DNA of 32,005 nucleotides, from NCBI GenBank assembly GCA_018883725.1, contig JAHLFN010000027.1, positions 1 through 32,005 on the forward strand. The letters are read 5' to 3'. Under the pieces are notes generated by a model, which was given only the letters and a program-made list of their open reading frames with translations, ran no database searches and was not told the origin of the DNA. Position numbers and translations under genes: made by a program. The DNA is from Candidatus Fusobacterium pullicola. Its GTDB lineage: Bacteria > Fusobacteriota > Fusobacteriia > Fusobacteriales > Fusobacteriaceae. The first letter of the stretch is position 1. Every line of letters starts with the position of its first letter. This document shows positions 7,984 to 14,689 of the stretch, one piece after another.

Positions 7984-8015
7984 CTTGACAATTGGTACGT
8001 ATACATACCATTATA
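7984..8015 (+). promoter_or_regulatory. Promoter with palindromic operator
   Basis: TTGACA at about 7985-7990 is followed, one normal spacer later, by a TATATA-like -10. The spacer holds the near-perfect inverted repeat TGGTACGTATACATACCA (one mismatched pair), placed where a MarR-type repressor would block polymerase. It precedes the metallo-hydrolase remnant and the broken MarR gene. Confidence 0.6.
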
Positions 8016-8045
8016 TAGGCATAAGATTTTATTGGAGGTATATCT

Positions 8046-8219
8046 ATGAATAAAAGTTTTAGAAATACCTGGACATACACCTGGTGGGCTATCTCTTATG
8101 TTTCCTGTAAAAGATGGAGATAAAGAGTATACCGCTGTATTATGGGGTGGTACTGGAGTTCCTAGAGATAAAGAATCTCAATTAAAAACGCTGATGATGC
8201 TTTAAAAAATAGTAAATAA
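8046..8219 (+). pseudogene. Remnant of a metallo-beta-lactamase-fold hydrolase
   Basis: After a good ribosome site (GGAGG) and ATG at 8046 the frame breaks almost at once. From 8053 another frame gives VLEIPGHTPGGLSLMFPVKDG followed by AVLWGGTGVP, a stretch typical of MBL-fold hydrolases related to class B3 enzymes (the GHTPG metal-binding loop). It stops at 8205. A third frame ends in SIKNADDALKNSK at 8219. Families of this type are about 300 aa, so most of the N- and C-terminal parts are deleted, with at least two frame breaks. It cannot be functional. The promoter and operator in front remain intact. Confidence 0.7.
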
Positions 8220-8226
8220 TTAAAAT

Positions 8227-8281
8227 CTCTTTAACAAAAAATAGGATATATGATATTATATATATAAATATTGTTAAAGAG
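8227..8281 (+). promoter_or_regulatory. MarR-gene promoter with 11-bp inverted repeat arms
   Basis: Perfect arms CTCTTTAACAA (8227-8237) and TTGTTAAAGAG (8271-8281) enclose a promoter TTAACA (8231-8236), 17 nt, TATTAT (8254-8259). The left arm covers the -35 and the right arm covers the start of the transcript, a layout that suits autoregulation. Confidence 0.5.
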
Positions 8282-8700
8282 GTGATAACAATTAATACTT
8301 TAGCCTATGATATCTGTTATACAGCTAGAAAGATTTATCAATTTTTAACTAATGAATTTAAAAAATTCGATATTACTCCTGAACAATTTATTATACTTGC
8401 AACTCTATTTGAACAGGAGGGAATCTCTCAAATGGACTTAGCATTGAAATTGGATAAGGATAAAAATACAGTTAAGGCAATTATTGATAATTTAGAAAAG
8501 AAGGGATTTTTATTTAAAGGAGAGAATAAAATTGATAAAAGAGCCTCTCTCTCTTTGTAACTGAAAAATCAAAAAAGATAATTCCTATTTTAAGAGAGTG
8601 TGAAAAGGATATTATTAATACCCTAATGTGGAATATAACCTTAGAGGAAAGTAAAGTCTCTTCTGCTATTTTAAGTAAAATTAGAGAGAATACAAAATAA
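8282..8700 (+). pseudogene. MarR-family regulator, frameshifted at a (CT)5 repeat
   Basis: The first frame (8282-8560) gives a MarR-type winged helix: residues about 30-85 include ISQMDLALKLDKDKNTVKAI and the wing ..KIDKRASL. It then stops early at TAA 8558-8560. The continuation in another frame, FVTEKSKKIIPILRECEKD through SKIRENTK, runs to TAA 8698-8700 and is the expected C-terminal dimerisation helix. The break lies in five CT units at 8545-8554. Removing one unit would give RASLFVTEKSKK and a 138-aa protein, the usual MarR length. The start is also odd: the ribosome site AGAGGTGA fits an ATT at 8291 better than the GTG at 8282, as if an ATG had been lost. It could be a pseudogene, a phase-variable gene or a sequencing error. 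Confidence 0.75.
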
Positions 8701-8706
8701 TCTAGT

Positions 8707-8821
8707 AAAAGGAGAAGTAACTATTCAGCTACTAAAATAATTTAAGAAATATTTAAGCGTTGTATATTTTTTAGAACAACTCTTTATTTTCTTTTAAGCT
8801 GAGTAATTACTTTTTCCTTTT
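8707..8821. repeat. Long imperfect inverted repeat between convergent genes
   Basis: The 24-nt arm at 8707-8730 (starts AAAAGGAGAAGTAAC) pairs with 8797-8821 (ends TTTTTCCTTTT), with two mismatches or wobbles and a one-base bulge. The loop contains a second small stem GTTGT/ACAAC (8759-8763 and 8776-8780). It lies between the ends of the MarR remnant and the DUF4438 gene. It may be a two-way terminator, or the remains of a small mobile repeat. Confidence 0.5.
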
Positions 8822-8842
8822 TATTTATTTTTAATAAAAAAA

Positions 8843-9709
8843 CTATCTCATAACTCCCATATAGTAAGCTATATTAGCATTTTTATCCTTTCTACCTCTT
8901 ATTTTTGAAGTTGGACAACTCATAATTGTTGTAACTCCTGGTCCATGTCCTGCCTTTACACAATCACTGTGAACTATTACTCCGATTGTTACTGAACCTT
9001 TTAAGTAATCTCTTCCAAAGCAGTTATTACAATCTTGTAATAAAACTATATCTCCAAATCTAAGTTCATTTATTCCATACTTTTCATTTGCTTCAGCATC
9101 TCCAGTCATAATATCATAATCACCAGAAAAAGCTGTTGCACTACCTACTCCAGACCCCATCAAATATGGTGGTATCTCTGTTACAATTGGCACTTCCAAA
9201 CATCCATCTTCTGTAACTCTTATATCCATCTTTTCTAAAAGTTCTGGATCTATATTCATACAAGTTATATCTTCAAATCCCTCTATCTCAAGTCCTTGAC
9301 CAAAAGCTTTAACTAAAATTTTATCATCTAAATTTAATTTTTCTAAAGTCTCCTCATCAAAATATACAAGAGTATGCTCTATTCCACCATGTCCTCCTGT
9401 TACAAACCCCTCTGCTCCCTTGGCATCTCCAGATACCACTCTAGCTTTATTTCCTATACAACTCAATACCATAAGTGCACTATTTTCAGATGTATTTTCA
9501 TTTCTTACACTCACTCCTGGCTCTACGTGGTCTCCAACCCATTTCATACATGAGTCTCCAACTTTGACATTATATGATATCCCACCAGTAGCTGGTAATA
9601 TCATTGGTTTTCCATCTCTACTAACTCTATATGGAGTTGAGATAATAGGGCTGTGAACTTTTCCACCTACAGATTGCATAACAAGATTCTCTTTATTTGT
9701 TTTTATCAT
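8843..9709 (-). CDS. DUF4438 domain protein, function unknown
   Basis: A 288-aa protein that I recognise as DUF4438, a family found in Thermotoga and anaerobic Firmicutes/Fusobacteria whose structure is known but whose reaction is not. Conserved-looking blocks include GGHGGIEHTLVYF, IPPYLMGSGVGSATAFSGDYD, GDIVLLQDCNNCFGRDY and HSDCVKAGHGPGVT, rich in Gly, His, Asp and Cys as if it binds a metal or nucleotide. No signal peptide or membrane segment. The start is the ATG at 9709 because AGGAGG ends 6 nt before it; an upstream ATG at 9724 overlaps that ribosome site. It is transcribed divergently from the ACT-UPF0210 pair, which suggests a shared context. Confidence 0.8.
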   Translation of the reverse strand: MIKTNKENLVMQSVGGKVHSPIISTPYRVSRDGKPMILPATGGISYNVKVGDSCMKWVGDHVEPGVSVRNENTSENSALMVLSCIGNKARVVSGDAKGAEGFVTGGHGGIEHTLVYFDEETLEKLNLDDKILVKAFGQGLEIEGFEDITCMNIDPELLEKMDIRVTEDGCLEVPIVTEIPPYLMGSGVGSATAFSGDYDIMTGDAEANEKYGINELRFGDIVLLQDCNNCFGRDYLKGSVTIGVIVHSDCVKAGHGPGVTTIMSCPTSKIRGRKDKNANIAYYMGVMR

Positions 9710-9736
9710 TGTATACCTCCTCAAAATGTTTAATTT

Positions 9737-9765
9737 TTTATATCTTAATATATTTTTCTGTTCAA
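9737..9765 (-). promoter_or_regulatory. Promoter of the DUF4438 gene
   Basis: Read on the minus strand, TTGAAC (9765-9760) and TATAAA (9742-9737) are 17 nt apart, about 30 nt before the ATG at 9709. Confidence 0.6.
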
Positions 9766-9799
9766 GTAAAGAGCAAATTTAAATATCTCCTTTTATTAT

Positions 9800-9829
9800 T
9801 TGACATCACTCACAAATTAATGTTATATT
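9800..9829 (+). promoter_or_regulatory. Promoter of the ACT-UPF0210 operon
   Basis: TTGACA (9800-9805) and TATATT (9824-9829) are 18 nt apart, with an extended -10 TGT in front of the -10 box. The divergent DUF4438 promoter begins only about 35 nt away. Confidence 0.7.
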
Positions 9830-9859
9830 TTATATAATAACTATTTTTAGGAGGTCCTT

Positions 9860-10129
9860 ATGAAATGTATTATAACTGTTCTTGGAACAGATAAGGTTGG
9901 AATTATTGCTAAAGTTTGTACTTATCTTTCTGAGGTAAATATCAATATCCTTGATATTTCTCAAACTATTGTAAGTGGATATTTTAATATGATGATGATT
10001 GTTGATGCTGAAAAAGCTTCTAAATCTTTAGAAGGGTTCACAGATGACCTTATTGAGATTGGAAACAAACTTGGAGTTAAAATAACAGTACAACATGAAG
10101 ATATCTTCAAATGTATGCACCGTATATAG
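9860..10129 (+). CDS. ACT-domain protein, UPF0237 family
   Basis: An 89-aa protein that is a single ACT domain: MKCIITVLGTDKVGIIAKVC (strand-loop-helix with the DKVGI ligand loop), then NINILDISQTIVSGYF and MIVDAE. ACT domains bind amino acids or similar small ligands and usually control a partner enzyme. UPF0237 proteins commonly sit directly before UPF0210 proteins, as here (15-nt gap to the next start), so it is probably the regulatory subunit for its neighbour. Strong AGGAGG before the ATG. Confidence 0.9.
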   Translation: MKCIITVLGTDKVGIIAKVCTYLSEVNINILDISQTIVSGYFNMMMIVDAEKASKSLEGFTDDLIEIGNKLGVKITVQHEDIFKCMHRI

Positions 10130-10144
10130 TAAGGAGGTTTTTTA

Positions 10145-11503
10145 ATGATTACTAGAGTAGAGATTGAAGAAACTAATAGAATGATTGCTGAATCTAACTT
10201 AGACGTACGTACTATTACTATGGGAATAAGTCTTTTAGATTGTGCAGATCCAGATGTTGAGAAATTCAATGAAAATATCTATAAAAAGATTACAACTTAT
10301 GCTAAAAACTTAGTAAAAATTGGAGATGATATAGCTAGACAATATGGAATTCCTGTTGTTAATAAGAGAATATCTGTAACACCTATAGCTATTGCTGCTG
10401 CTGGTTGTAAAACAGATTCCTATGTAAGTATTGCTAAAACTTTAGATAGAGCCGCTAAAGATTGTGGTGTAAACTTTATCGGTGGATTTTCAGCTCTTGT
10501 TCATAAAGGATGTACTCCTGCTGATAAGATTTTAATAGATTCTATACCTGAAGCTATGAAAGTTACTGAGAGAGTTTGTGCCTCTGTCAATGTAGGTACT
10601 TCAAGAAATGGTATAAATATGGATGCTGTCAAAAGAATGGGAGAGATTATTCTTGAAACTGCTGAGCTTACTAAGGATATTGATTGTTTAGGTTGTGCTA
10701 AACTTGTAGTATTTTGTAACGCTGTTGAAGATAATCCATTCATGGCTGGAGCTTTTCACGGTGTTGGAGAAGCTGATTGTGTTATAAACGTTGGAGTAAG
10801 TGGACCAGGTGTTGTAAAAAGAGCTCTTGTTGAAGCTAAGGGAGCCGACTTTGAAACTCTTTGTGAAGTTGTTAAGAAAACAGCTTTTAAAATAACTAGA
10901 GCTGGACAAATAGTTGCCCAAGAAGCTGCTAAGAGATTAAATGTTCCTTTTGGAATAATAGATCTATCTCTAGCTCCTACTCCTGCTGTTGGTGATAGTA
11001 TAGCTGAAATTTTCCAAGAGATGGGATTAGAACACGCTGGTGCTCCTGGAACTACAGCTGCTCTTGCTATTTTAAATGACAACGTTAAAAAAGGTGGAGT
11101 AATGGCTTCATCATATGTAGGAGGACTAAGTGGAGCTTTCATTCCTGTAAGTGAGGACCATGCTATGATAGAAGCTGCTAAGATAGGAGCTCTTACCCTT
11201 GAAAAACTTGAAGCAATGACTTGTGTTTGCTCTGTTGGACTAGATATGATAGCTATTCCTGGGGATACTTCTGCTTATACTATATCTGGTATAATTGCTG
11301 ATGAATCAGCTATCGGAATGGTAAATAATAAAACTACAGCTGTAAGAATCATTCCTGTAATAGGAAAAGGTGTAGGAGAGATGGTTGAGTTTGGTGGACT
11401 TCTTGGTTATGCTCCTATTATGGCTGTAAATAAATTCAAATGTGATGACTTTATTAAAAGAGGTGGAAGAATTCCAGCTCCTATACATAGTTTTAAAAAC
11501 TAA
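10145..11503 (+). CDS. UPF0210 (PFL/DUF711) family protein
   Basis: A 452-aa soluble protein of the UPF0210/DUF711 family, typical in length (about 450 aa). Members have a fold related to pyruvate formate-lyase, but their reaction is unknown. Recognisable blocks: [13 protein letters not shown] near the N-terminus, [50 protein letters not shown] and the C-terminal [10 protein letters not shown]. It lacks the glycyl-radical RVxGY motif, so it is not an active PFL. It is co-transcribed with the ACT protein; AAGGAGG precedes the ATG. Together with DUF4438 it may form a small ligand-responsive pathway (inference). Confidence 0.9.
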   Translation: MITRVEIEETNRMIAESNLDVRTITMGISLLDCADPDVEKFNENIYKKITTYAKNLVKIGDDIARQYGIPVVNKRISVTPIAIAAAGCKTDSYVSIAKTLDRAAKDCGVNFIGGFSALVHKGCTPADKILIDSIPEAMKVTERVCASVNVGTSRNGINMDAVKRMGEIILETAELTKDIDCLGCAKLVVFCNAVEDNPFMAGAFHGVGEADCVINVGVSGPGVVKRALVEAKGADFETLCEVVKKTAFKITRAGQIVAQEAAKRLNVPFGIIDLSLAPTPAVGDSIAEIFQEMGLEHAGAPGTTAALAILNDNVKKGGVMASSYVGGLSGAFIPVSEDHAMIEAAKIGALTLEKLEAMTCVCSVGLDMIAIPGDTSAYTISGIIADESAIGMVNNKTTAVRIIPVIGKGVGEMVEFGGLLGYAPIMAVNKFKCDDFIKRGGRIPAPIHSFKN

Positions 11504-11580
11504 TAGATAAAGTTTCAAAAGAGAGAAATTACGATTTTAAATAAATTATATAAAAAATATCTTGATTTTAATTAAAATAT

Positions 11581-11649
11581 AAGAAGAAGATTTTATTTAA
11601 ATTATCATACTAATATATATGATTATTTTATAAAATTTTCTTCTTTTTT
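11581..11649 (+). terminator. Long-stem terminator after UPF0210
   Basis: A 16-bp stem (11581-11596 with 11630-11645, one G-U pair) is followed by six T. The loop is long (33 nt) and AT-rich. The distal arm TTTTCTTCTTTTTTC recurs exactly after the dehydrogenase gene near 13997. Confidence 0.6.
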
Positions 11650-11650
11650 C

Positions 11651-11681
11651 TTGAGATATTACTTTAATTTTATGGTATAAT
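11651..11681 (+). promoter_or_regulatory. Promoter of the MATE gene
   Basis: TTGAGA (11651-11656) and a perfect TATAAT (11676-11681) preceded by TGG (extended -10). The 19-nt spacer is long, but the extended -10 can compensate. Confidence 0.65.
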
Positions 11682-11710
11682 ACAGTATTATATTACAAGG
11701 AAGTGGAAAG

Positions 11711-13069
11711 ATGAAATTATCAAATGATTTGGGAAAAGATTCTATACTGAGTCTAGTTTTTAAATTGGCTATCCCAGCTATGCTATCACAGTTAGTTAAC
11801 CTACTTTACAGTATAGTGGATAGAATGTATATTGGAAATATTCCAGAAATAGGAGCTATTGCTCTAGCTGGTGTTGGAGTTTGTGGACCTATCGTTACTT
11901 TTTTAGCCTCTTTTGGTACTTTGATTGGATTGGGAGGTTCTATCAATATGTCCATACAGATGGGGGCTAAAAATGATGAAAAAGCTAAACAGATTTTAGC
12001 TAATAGCTTTTTAGCCTTATCTCTTATTGGCATTGTACTTACAATTATTTTCTTACTTTTAAAAGATAGTTTAATTATGTTGTTTGGAGCTAGTGAGATC
12101 TCTTTTCCATATGCTAATACCTATCTTACTATCTATACGTTAGGAAGTTTCTTTGCTATTATGGCTATTGGATTAAATTTCTTTATAACTTGCCAAGGCT
12201 TTGCTATGATTGGAATGTTTACTGTTATAATCGGAGCTATTACTAATATTGTTCTAGATACAATATTTATATTTGTACTTAATATGGGAGTAGCTGGAGC
12301 AGCTTGGGCTACAGTTATTGCTCAGTTTCTTTCATTCTTATTTGCTTTTTTATTTCTAAGAAGTAAGAAGATACCTATCCCTATTACTTTTGGAAATTAT
12401 TCTAAAAAAATTATGGTAGATATTATTACATTTGGTTTTTCTCCATTTTTTATTTTAGCTACAGATAGTTTTATTCTAATTATTTTAAATATGATGTTAC
12501 AAAGATATGGTGGAGCTATTGAAGGAGATTTACTGATATCATCAGCTACTATTATTCAAAGTTATCTTTTACTTATAACAGGACCTCTTATTGGTTTAAC
12601 TGGGGGTACACAACCAATTCTAAGTTATAACTATGGAGCAAGAAAAATTCATAGGGTTAGAAAAGCTGAAAAATATATTGTTACCTTTGCTCTTTTTTTA
12701 ACTTCAACTATGTTTTTTTCAACAAGCTTTTTAGCTCCATATTTTATAAGGTTCTTTACTGAAAATATTCCTCTTTCAGAAGTTTCACTCTGGGGAATAA
12801 AAGTCAGTGTATTAGCTGTAATTCCTTTATCTTTTCAATACTGTTTTGTAGACGGATTCACAGCTGTTGGTAGAATAAAAACTGCTTTCTCTCTATCTGT
12901 ATTTAGAAAGTTTATATATATGGTAAGTGCCTATCTTTTACCACTATTTTTTACAGCAAGATTTGCTTTTTATGCTCAACCAGTGGCTGATTTAATGGGT
13001 TCAATTGTTTCTACTACAATTTTTTATTTTATTTTCAATAAACATTTAAAAAGAAGAATTTTAAAATAA
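11711..13069 (+). CDS. MATE-family multidrug/cation antiporter
   Basis: A 452-aa integral membrane protein with about 12 hydrophobic segments, the usual MATE size. The family exports cationic drugs, dyes or metabolites using Na+ or H+ gradients. Features seen: N-terminal LVFKLAIPAMLSQLVNLLYSIVDRMYIG, the duplicated half-structure, GVAGAAWATVIAQ in the first half, and GLTGGTQPILSYNYGARK at the start of the second half, a hallmark of the DinF/NorM group. Start at ATG 11711 with AAGGAAGTGGA upstream. It has its own promoter and is monocistronic or reads into the dehydrogenase 81 nt downstream. Substrate unknown. Confidence 0.92.
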   Translation: MKLSNDLGKDSILSLVFKLAIPAMLSQLVNLLYSIVDRMYIGNIPEIGAIALAGVGVCGPIVTFLASFGTLIGLGGSINMSIQMGAKNDEKAKQILANSFLALSLIGIVLTIIFLLLKDSLIMLFGASEISFPYANTYLTIYTLGSFFAIMAIGLNFFITCQGFAMIGMFTVIIGAITNIVLDTIFIFVLNMGVAGAAWATVIAQFLSFLFAFLFLRSKKIPIPITFGNYSKKIMVDIITFGFSPFFILATDSFILIILNMMLQRYGGAIEGDLLISSATIIQSYLLLITGPLIGLTGGTQPILSYNYGARKIHRVRKAEKYIVTFALFLTSTMFFSTSFLAPYFIRFFTENIPLSEVSLWGIKVSVLAVIPLSFQYCFVDGFTAVGRIKTAFSLSVFRKFIYMVSAYLLPLFFTARFAFYAQPVADLMGSIVSTTIFYFIFNKHLKRRILK

Positions 13070-13150
13070 AGGAAATTTATAAATTGTGGAGTATAATATA
13101 CTAGGTCTTAGAATATTAGGGAGAAAGACATACTAAAAGGAGTTGAAGTT

Positions 13151-13924
13151 ATGTCAATAAAAGAAAAATATGATTTAACAGGAAAAGTTGCCATCATCAC
13201 TGGTGCTGGAGATGGGATTGGAAAGGCTAGTGCTTTAAAACTTGCTGAAGCTGGAGCAATAGTTGTGTGTAGTGATTTAAATGAAGAAAAAGCTAAGATA
13301 ACAGCTGAAGAATCCAAAAAATTTGGTGTAGATGCTCTTGGAGTGAAATGTAATGTGTTACAAGAGGAAGATCTAAATAATCTTGTAGATATCACTGTAA
13401 AAACCTTTGGAAAAGTTAATATTTTAGTAAATAATGCTGGTGGTGGAGGTGCTGGACGTGAGTCCATCGAATCTCTTACTCTAGAATATATTACTAGAAC
13501 TTATACTTTAAATCTTTTTAGTGGACTTATCTTAACAAAACTTTGTGCTCCCCATATGAAAGCTGATGGTTATGGTTCTATAGTAAATATTAGTTCTATG
13601 TCTGCTAATATGGTAAGCCATAATATGATTATATATGGTAGTTCAAAAGCTGCTGTTAACCAAGCTACTAAATATGCTGCTTATGATTTAGGGCCTGAGA
13701 TTAGAGTTAATGCTATTGGACCAGGAGCTATTAAAACACACGCTCTAGGAACTGTTCTTACTCCAGAGATAGAAGCTAAGATGCTAGCTAAAACACCTTT
13801 AAAAAGACTTGGAGATGTAGAAGATATCTCTATGGCTGTATTATATTTTGCTAGTCCTGCCTCAGCTTGGACAAGTGGACAAGTTATCTATGTCAATGGT
13901 GGAGGAACTCAAGAACTAGATTAA
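13151..13924 (+). CDS. hdhA: Short-chain dehydrogenase, 7-alpha-hydroxysteroid dehydrogenase-like
   Basis: A 257-aa classical SDR. TGAGDGIG (17-24) binds the dinucleotide; D42 in CSDLN favours NAD over NADP; NNAGGGG (94-100) and the catalytic set S149, Y162 and K166 are present. It closely resembles E. coli HdhA: the GGGG after NNAG, the C-terminal PGAI-T-AL--V-TPEIE-KML--TP--RLG pattern and the ending GGGxQEL. HdhA oxidises the 7-alpha-hydroxyl of bile acids such as cholate. The match makes bile-acid oxidation likely, though other hydroxy substrates cannot be excluded. AGGAG precedes the ATG. No dedicated promoter is clear, so it may be read from the MATE gene; a bile exporter-dehydrogenase pairing would make sense (inference). 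Confidence 0.85.
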   Translation: MSIKEKYDLTGKVAIITGAGDGIGKASALKLAEAGAIVVCSDLNEEKAKITAEESKKFGVDALGVKCNVLQEEDLNNLVDITVKTFGKVNILVNNAGGGGAGRESIESLTLEYITRTYTLNLFSGLILTKLCAPHMKADGYGSIVNISSMSANMVSHNMIIYGSSKAAVNQATKYAAYDLGPEIRVNAIGPGAIKTHALGTVLTPEIEAKMLAKTPLKRLGDVEDISMAVLYFASPASAWTSGQVIYVNGGGTQELD

Positions 13925-13963
13925 CAGTAAATAAAGTTTAATTAAATAATGATGTAGATAAAA

Positions 13964-14012
13964 GAAGAAATTTACTCCAAACAATAGTTGAAGTAATATT
14001 TTCTTCTTTTTT
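13964..14012 (+). terminator. Terminator after the dehydrogenase gene
   Basis: AAAAGAAGAAA pairs with TTTCTTCTTTT (11 bp) across a loop of about 25 nt, ending in a T-run. The rest of 14013-14150 is AT-rich with no feature I can support. Confidence 0.6.
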
Positions 14013-14154
14013 CATTTCTTAAAATTTTTAAATATTTATTTGAAAATAATTTTAATATTTATTTTAATTGGTGTTTCTCTCTATATTATTAGGGTAAAAA
14101 CTATCTCATAAATTTAATTTGATTATAAAAATATTTTTATTTTTAATTTTTTTC

Positions 14155-14183
14155 TTGACTTTTTTAGTAAATTAATATATAAT
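14155..14183 (+). promoter_or_regulatory. Strong orphan promoter
   Basis: TTGACT (14155-14160), 17 nt, perfect TATAAT (14178-14183). It has a T-tract upstream and no ORF downstream before the terminator at 14231-14281. Confidence 0.65.
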
Positions 14184-14189
14184 TCAATT

Positions 14190-14281
14190 AATCCTTTCTT
14201 TTAAAGTATTTTAATTTACTTAATTAACAAAATATAAAAGCTGTCAGTGCATTCAAAAATCTGACAGCTTTTATATTTTTT
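14190..14281 (+). ncRNA. Candidate small RNA (about 92 nt)
   Basis: The predicted transcript starts about 7 nt after the TATAAT at 14178 and ends at the T-run of a perfect 17-bp hairpin (14231-14247 with 14261-14277, loop 13 nt). No ATG-led reading frame fits. The unpaired 5' part (about 40 nt, AU-rich with a CUUUCUUUU stretch) could pair with ribosome sites. It ends 7 nt before the convergent aroQ gene, so it could also act on that mRNA's 3' end. This is a prediction from promoter and terminator only. Confidence 0.5.
14231..14281. terminator. Bidirectional terminator
   Basis: A perfect 17-bp inverted repeat (core AAAAGCTGTCAG / CTGACAGCTTTT) with T-rich sequence on both sides. It ends the orphan small transcript on the plus strand and aroQ on the minus strand. 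Confidence 0.85.
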
Positions 14282-14287
14282 GTAAAA

Positions 14288-14563
14288 TTATTTCTTTAAT
14301 AAAATATCTTTTTGATATTCTTTAGATATTCTCATCATATTTTCTAAAAAATCTACATAATATTCTTTTAACTTTTCATTCTTTAATAGTTTAGAATTTC
14401 TTTCTATTACCTCTTTCTCTCTTCCACTATCTAAAATCTCTAAATTATTTTCCACCTTATAAGAAATTACATCTTCTACTTCTCTCATTCTCTCTTCAAA
14501 TAACTTAGCTATCTCTCTATCTATTCTGTTTATATTTTCTCTAGCTTTCTCTAATTTATTCAT
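14288..14563 (-). CDS. aroQ: Chorismate mutase, AroQ class
   Basis: A 91-aa all-helical protein matching the AroQ fold. The first long helix has the family pattern LEKARENINRIDREIAKLFEERM; then VISYK, the short loop with ILDSGREKEVIERN, and a final helix. It converts chorismate to prephenate on the route to Phe and Tyr, in the cytoplasm, normally as a dimer. The length is that of a free-standing mutase, not fused to PheA. AAAGGAG precedes the ATG. It stands alone behind the cstA terminator, with the strong two-way terminator at its 3' end. Confidence 0.88.
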   Translation of the reverse strand: MNKLEKARENINRIDREIAKLFEERMREVEDVISYKVENNLEILDSGREKEVIERNSKLLKNEKLKEYYVDFLENMMRISKEYQKDILLKK

Positions 14564-14627
14564 ATTTTTACTCCTTTTTTAATGTTCTTATTTCTATTAT
14601 ATAATTTTTTTTCAAATTATAAAATAA

Positions 14628-14670
14628 AAAACTATATGGATACATCTTATAGCCTTATCCATATAGTTTT
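14628..14670 (-). terminator. Terminator of the ilvE-cstA operon
   Basis: A perfect 15-bp stem, AAAACTATATGGATA paired with TATCCATATAGTTTT, has a 13-nt loop. On the minus strand it is followed by a T-rich run. It lies just beyond the cstA stop codon. Confidence 0.9.
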
Positions 14671-14689
14671 ATACTGTTTTAATTCTTAA

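Noticed and set aside
9710..9724. ATG at 9724 as start of the DUF4438 protein
   Set aside because: It overlaps the AGGAGG that serves the ATG at 9709.
13013..13150. A separate promoter for the dehydrogenase gene
   Set aside because: A TATAAT at 13092-13097 has no acceptable -35 or extended -10, so it was not listed.
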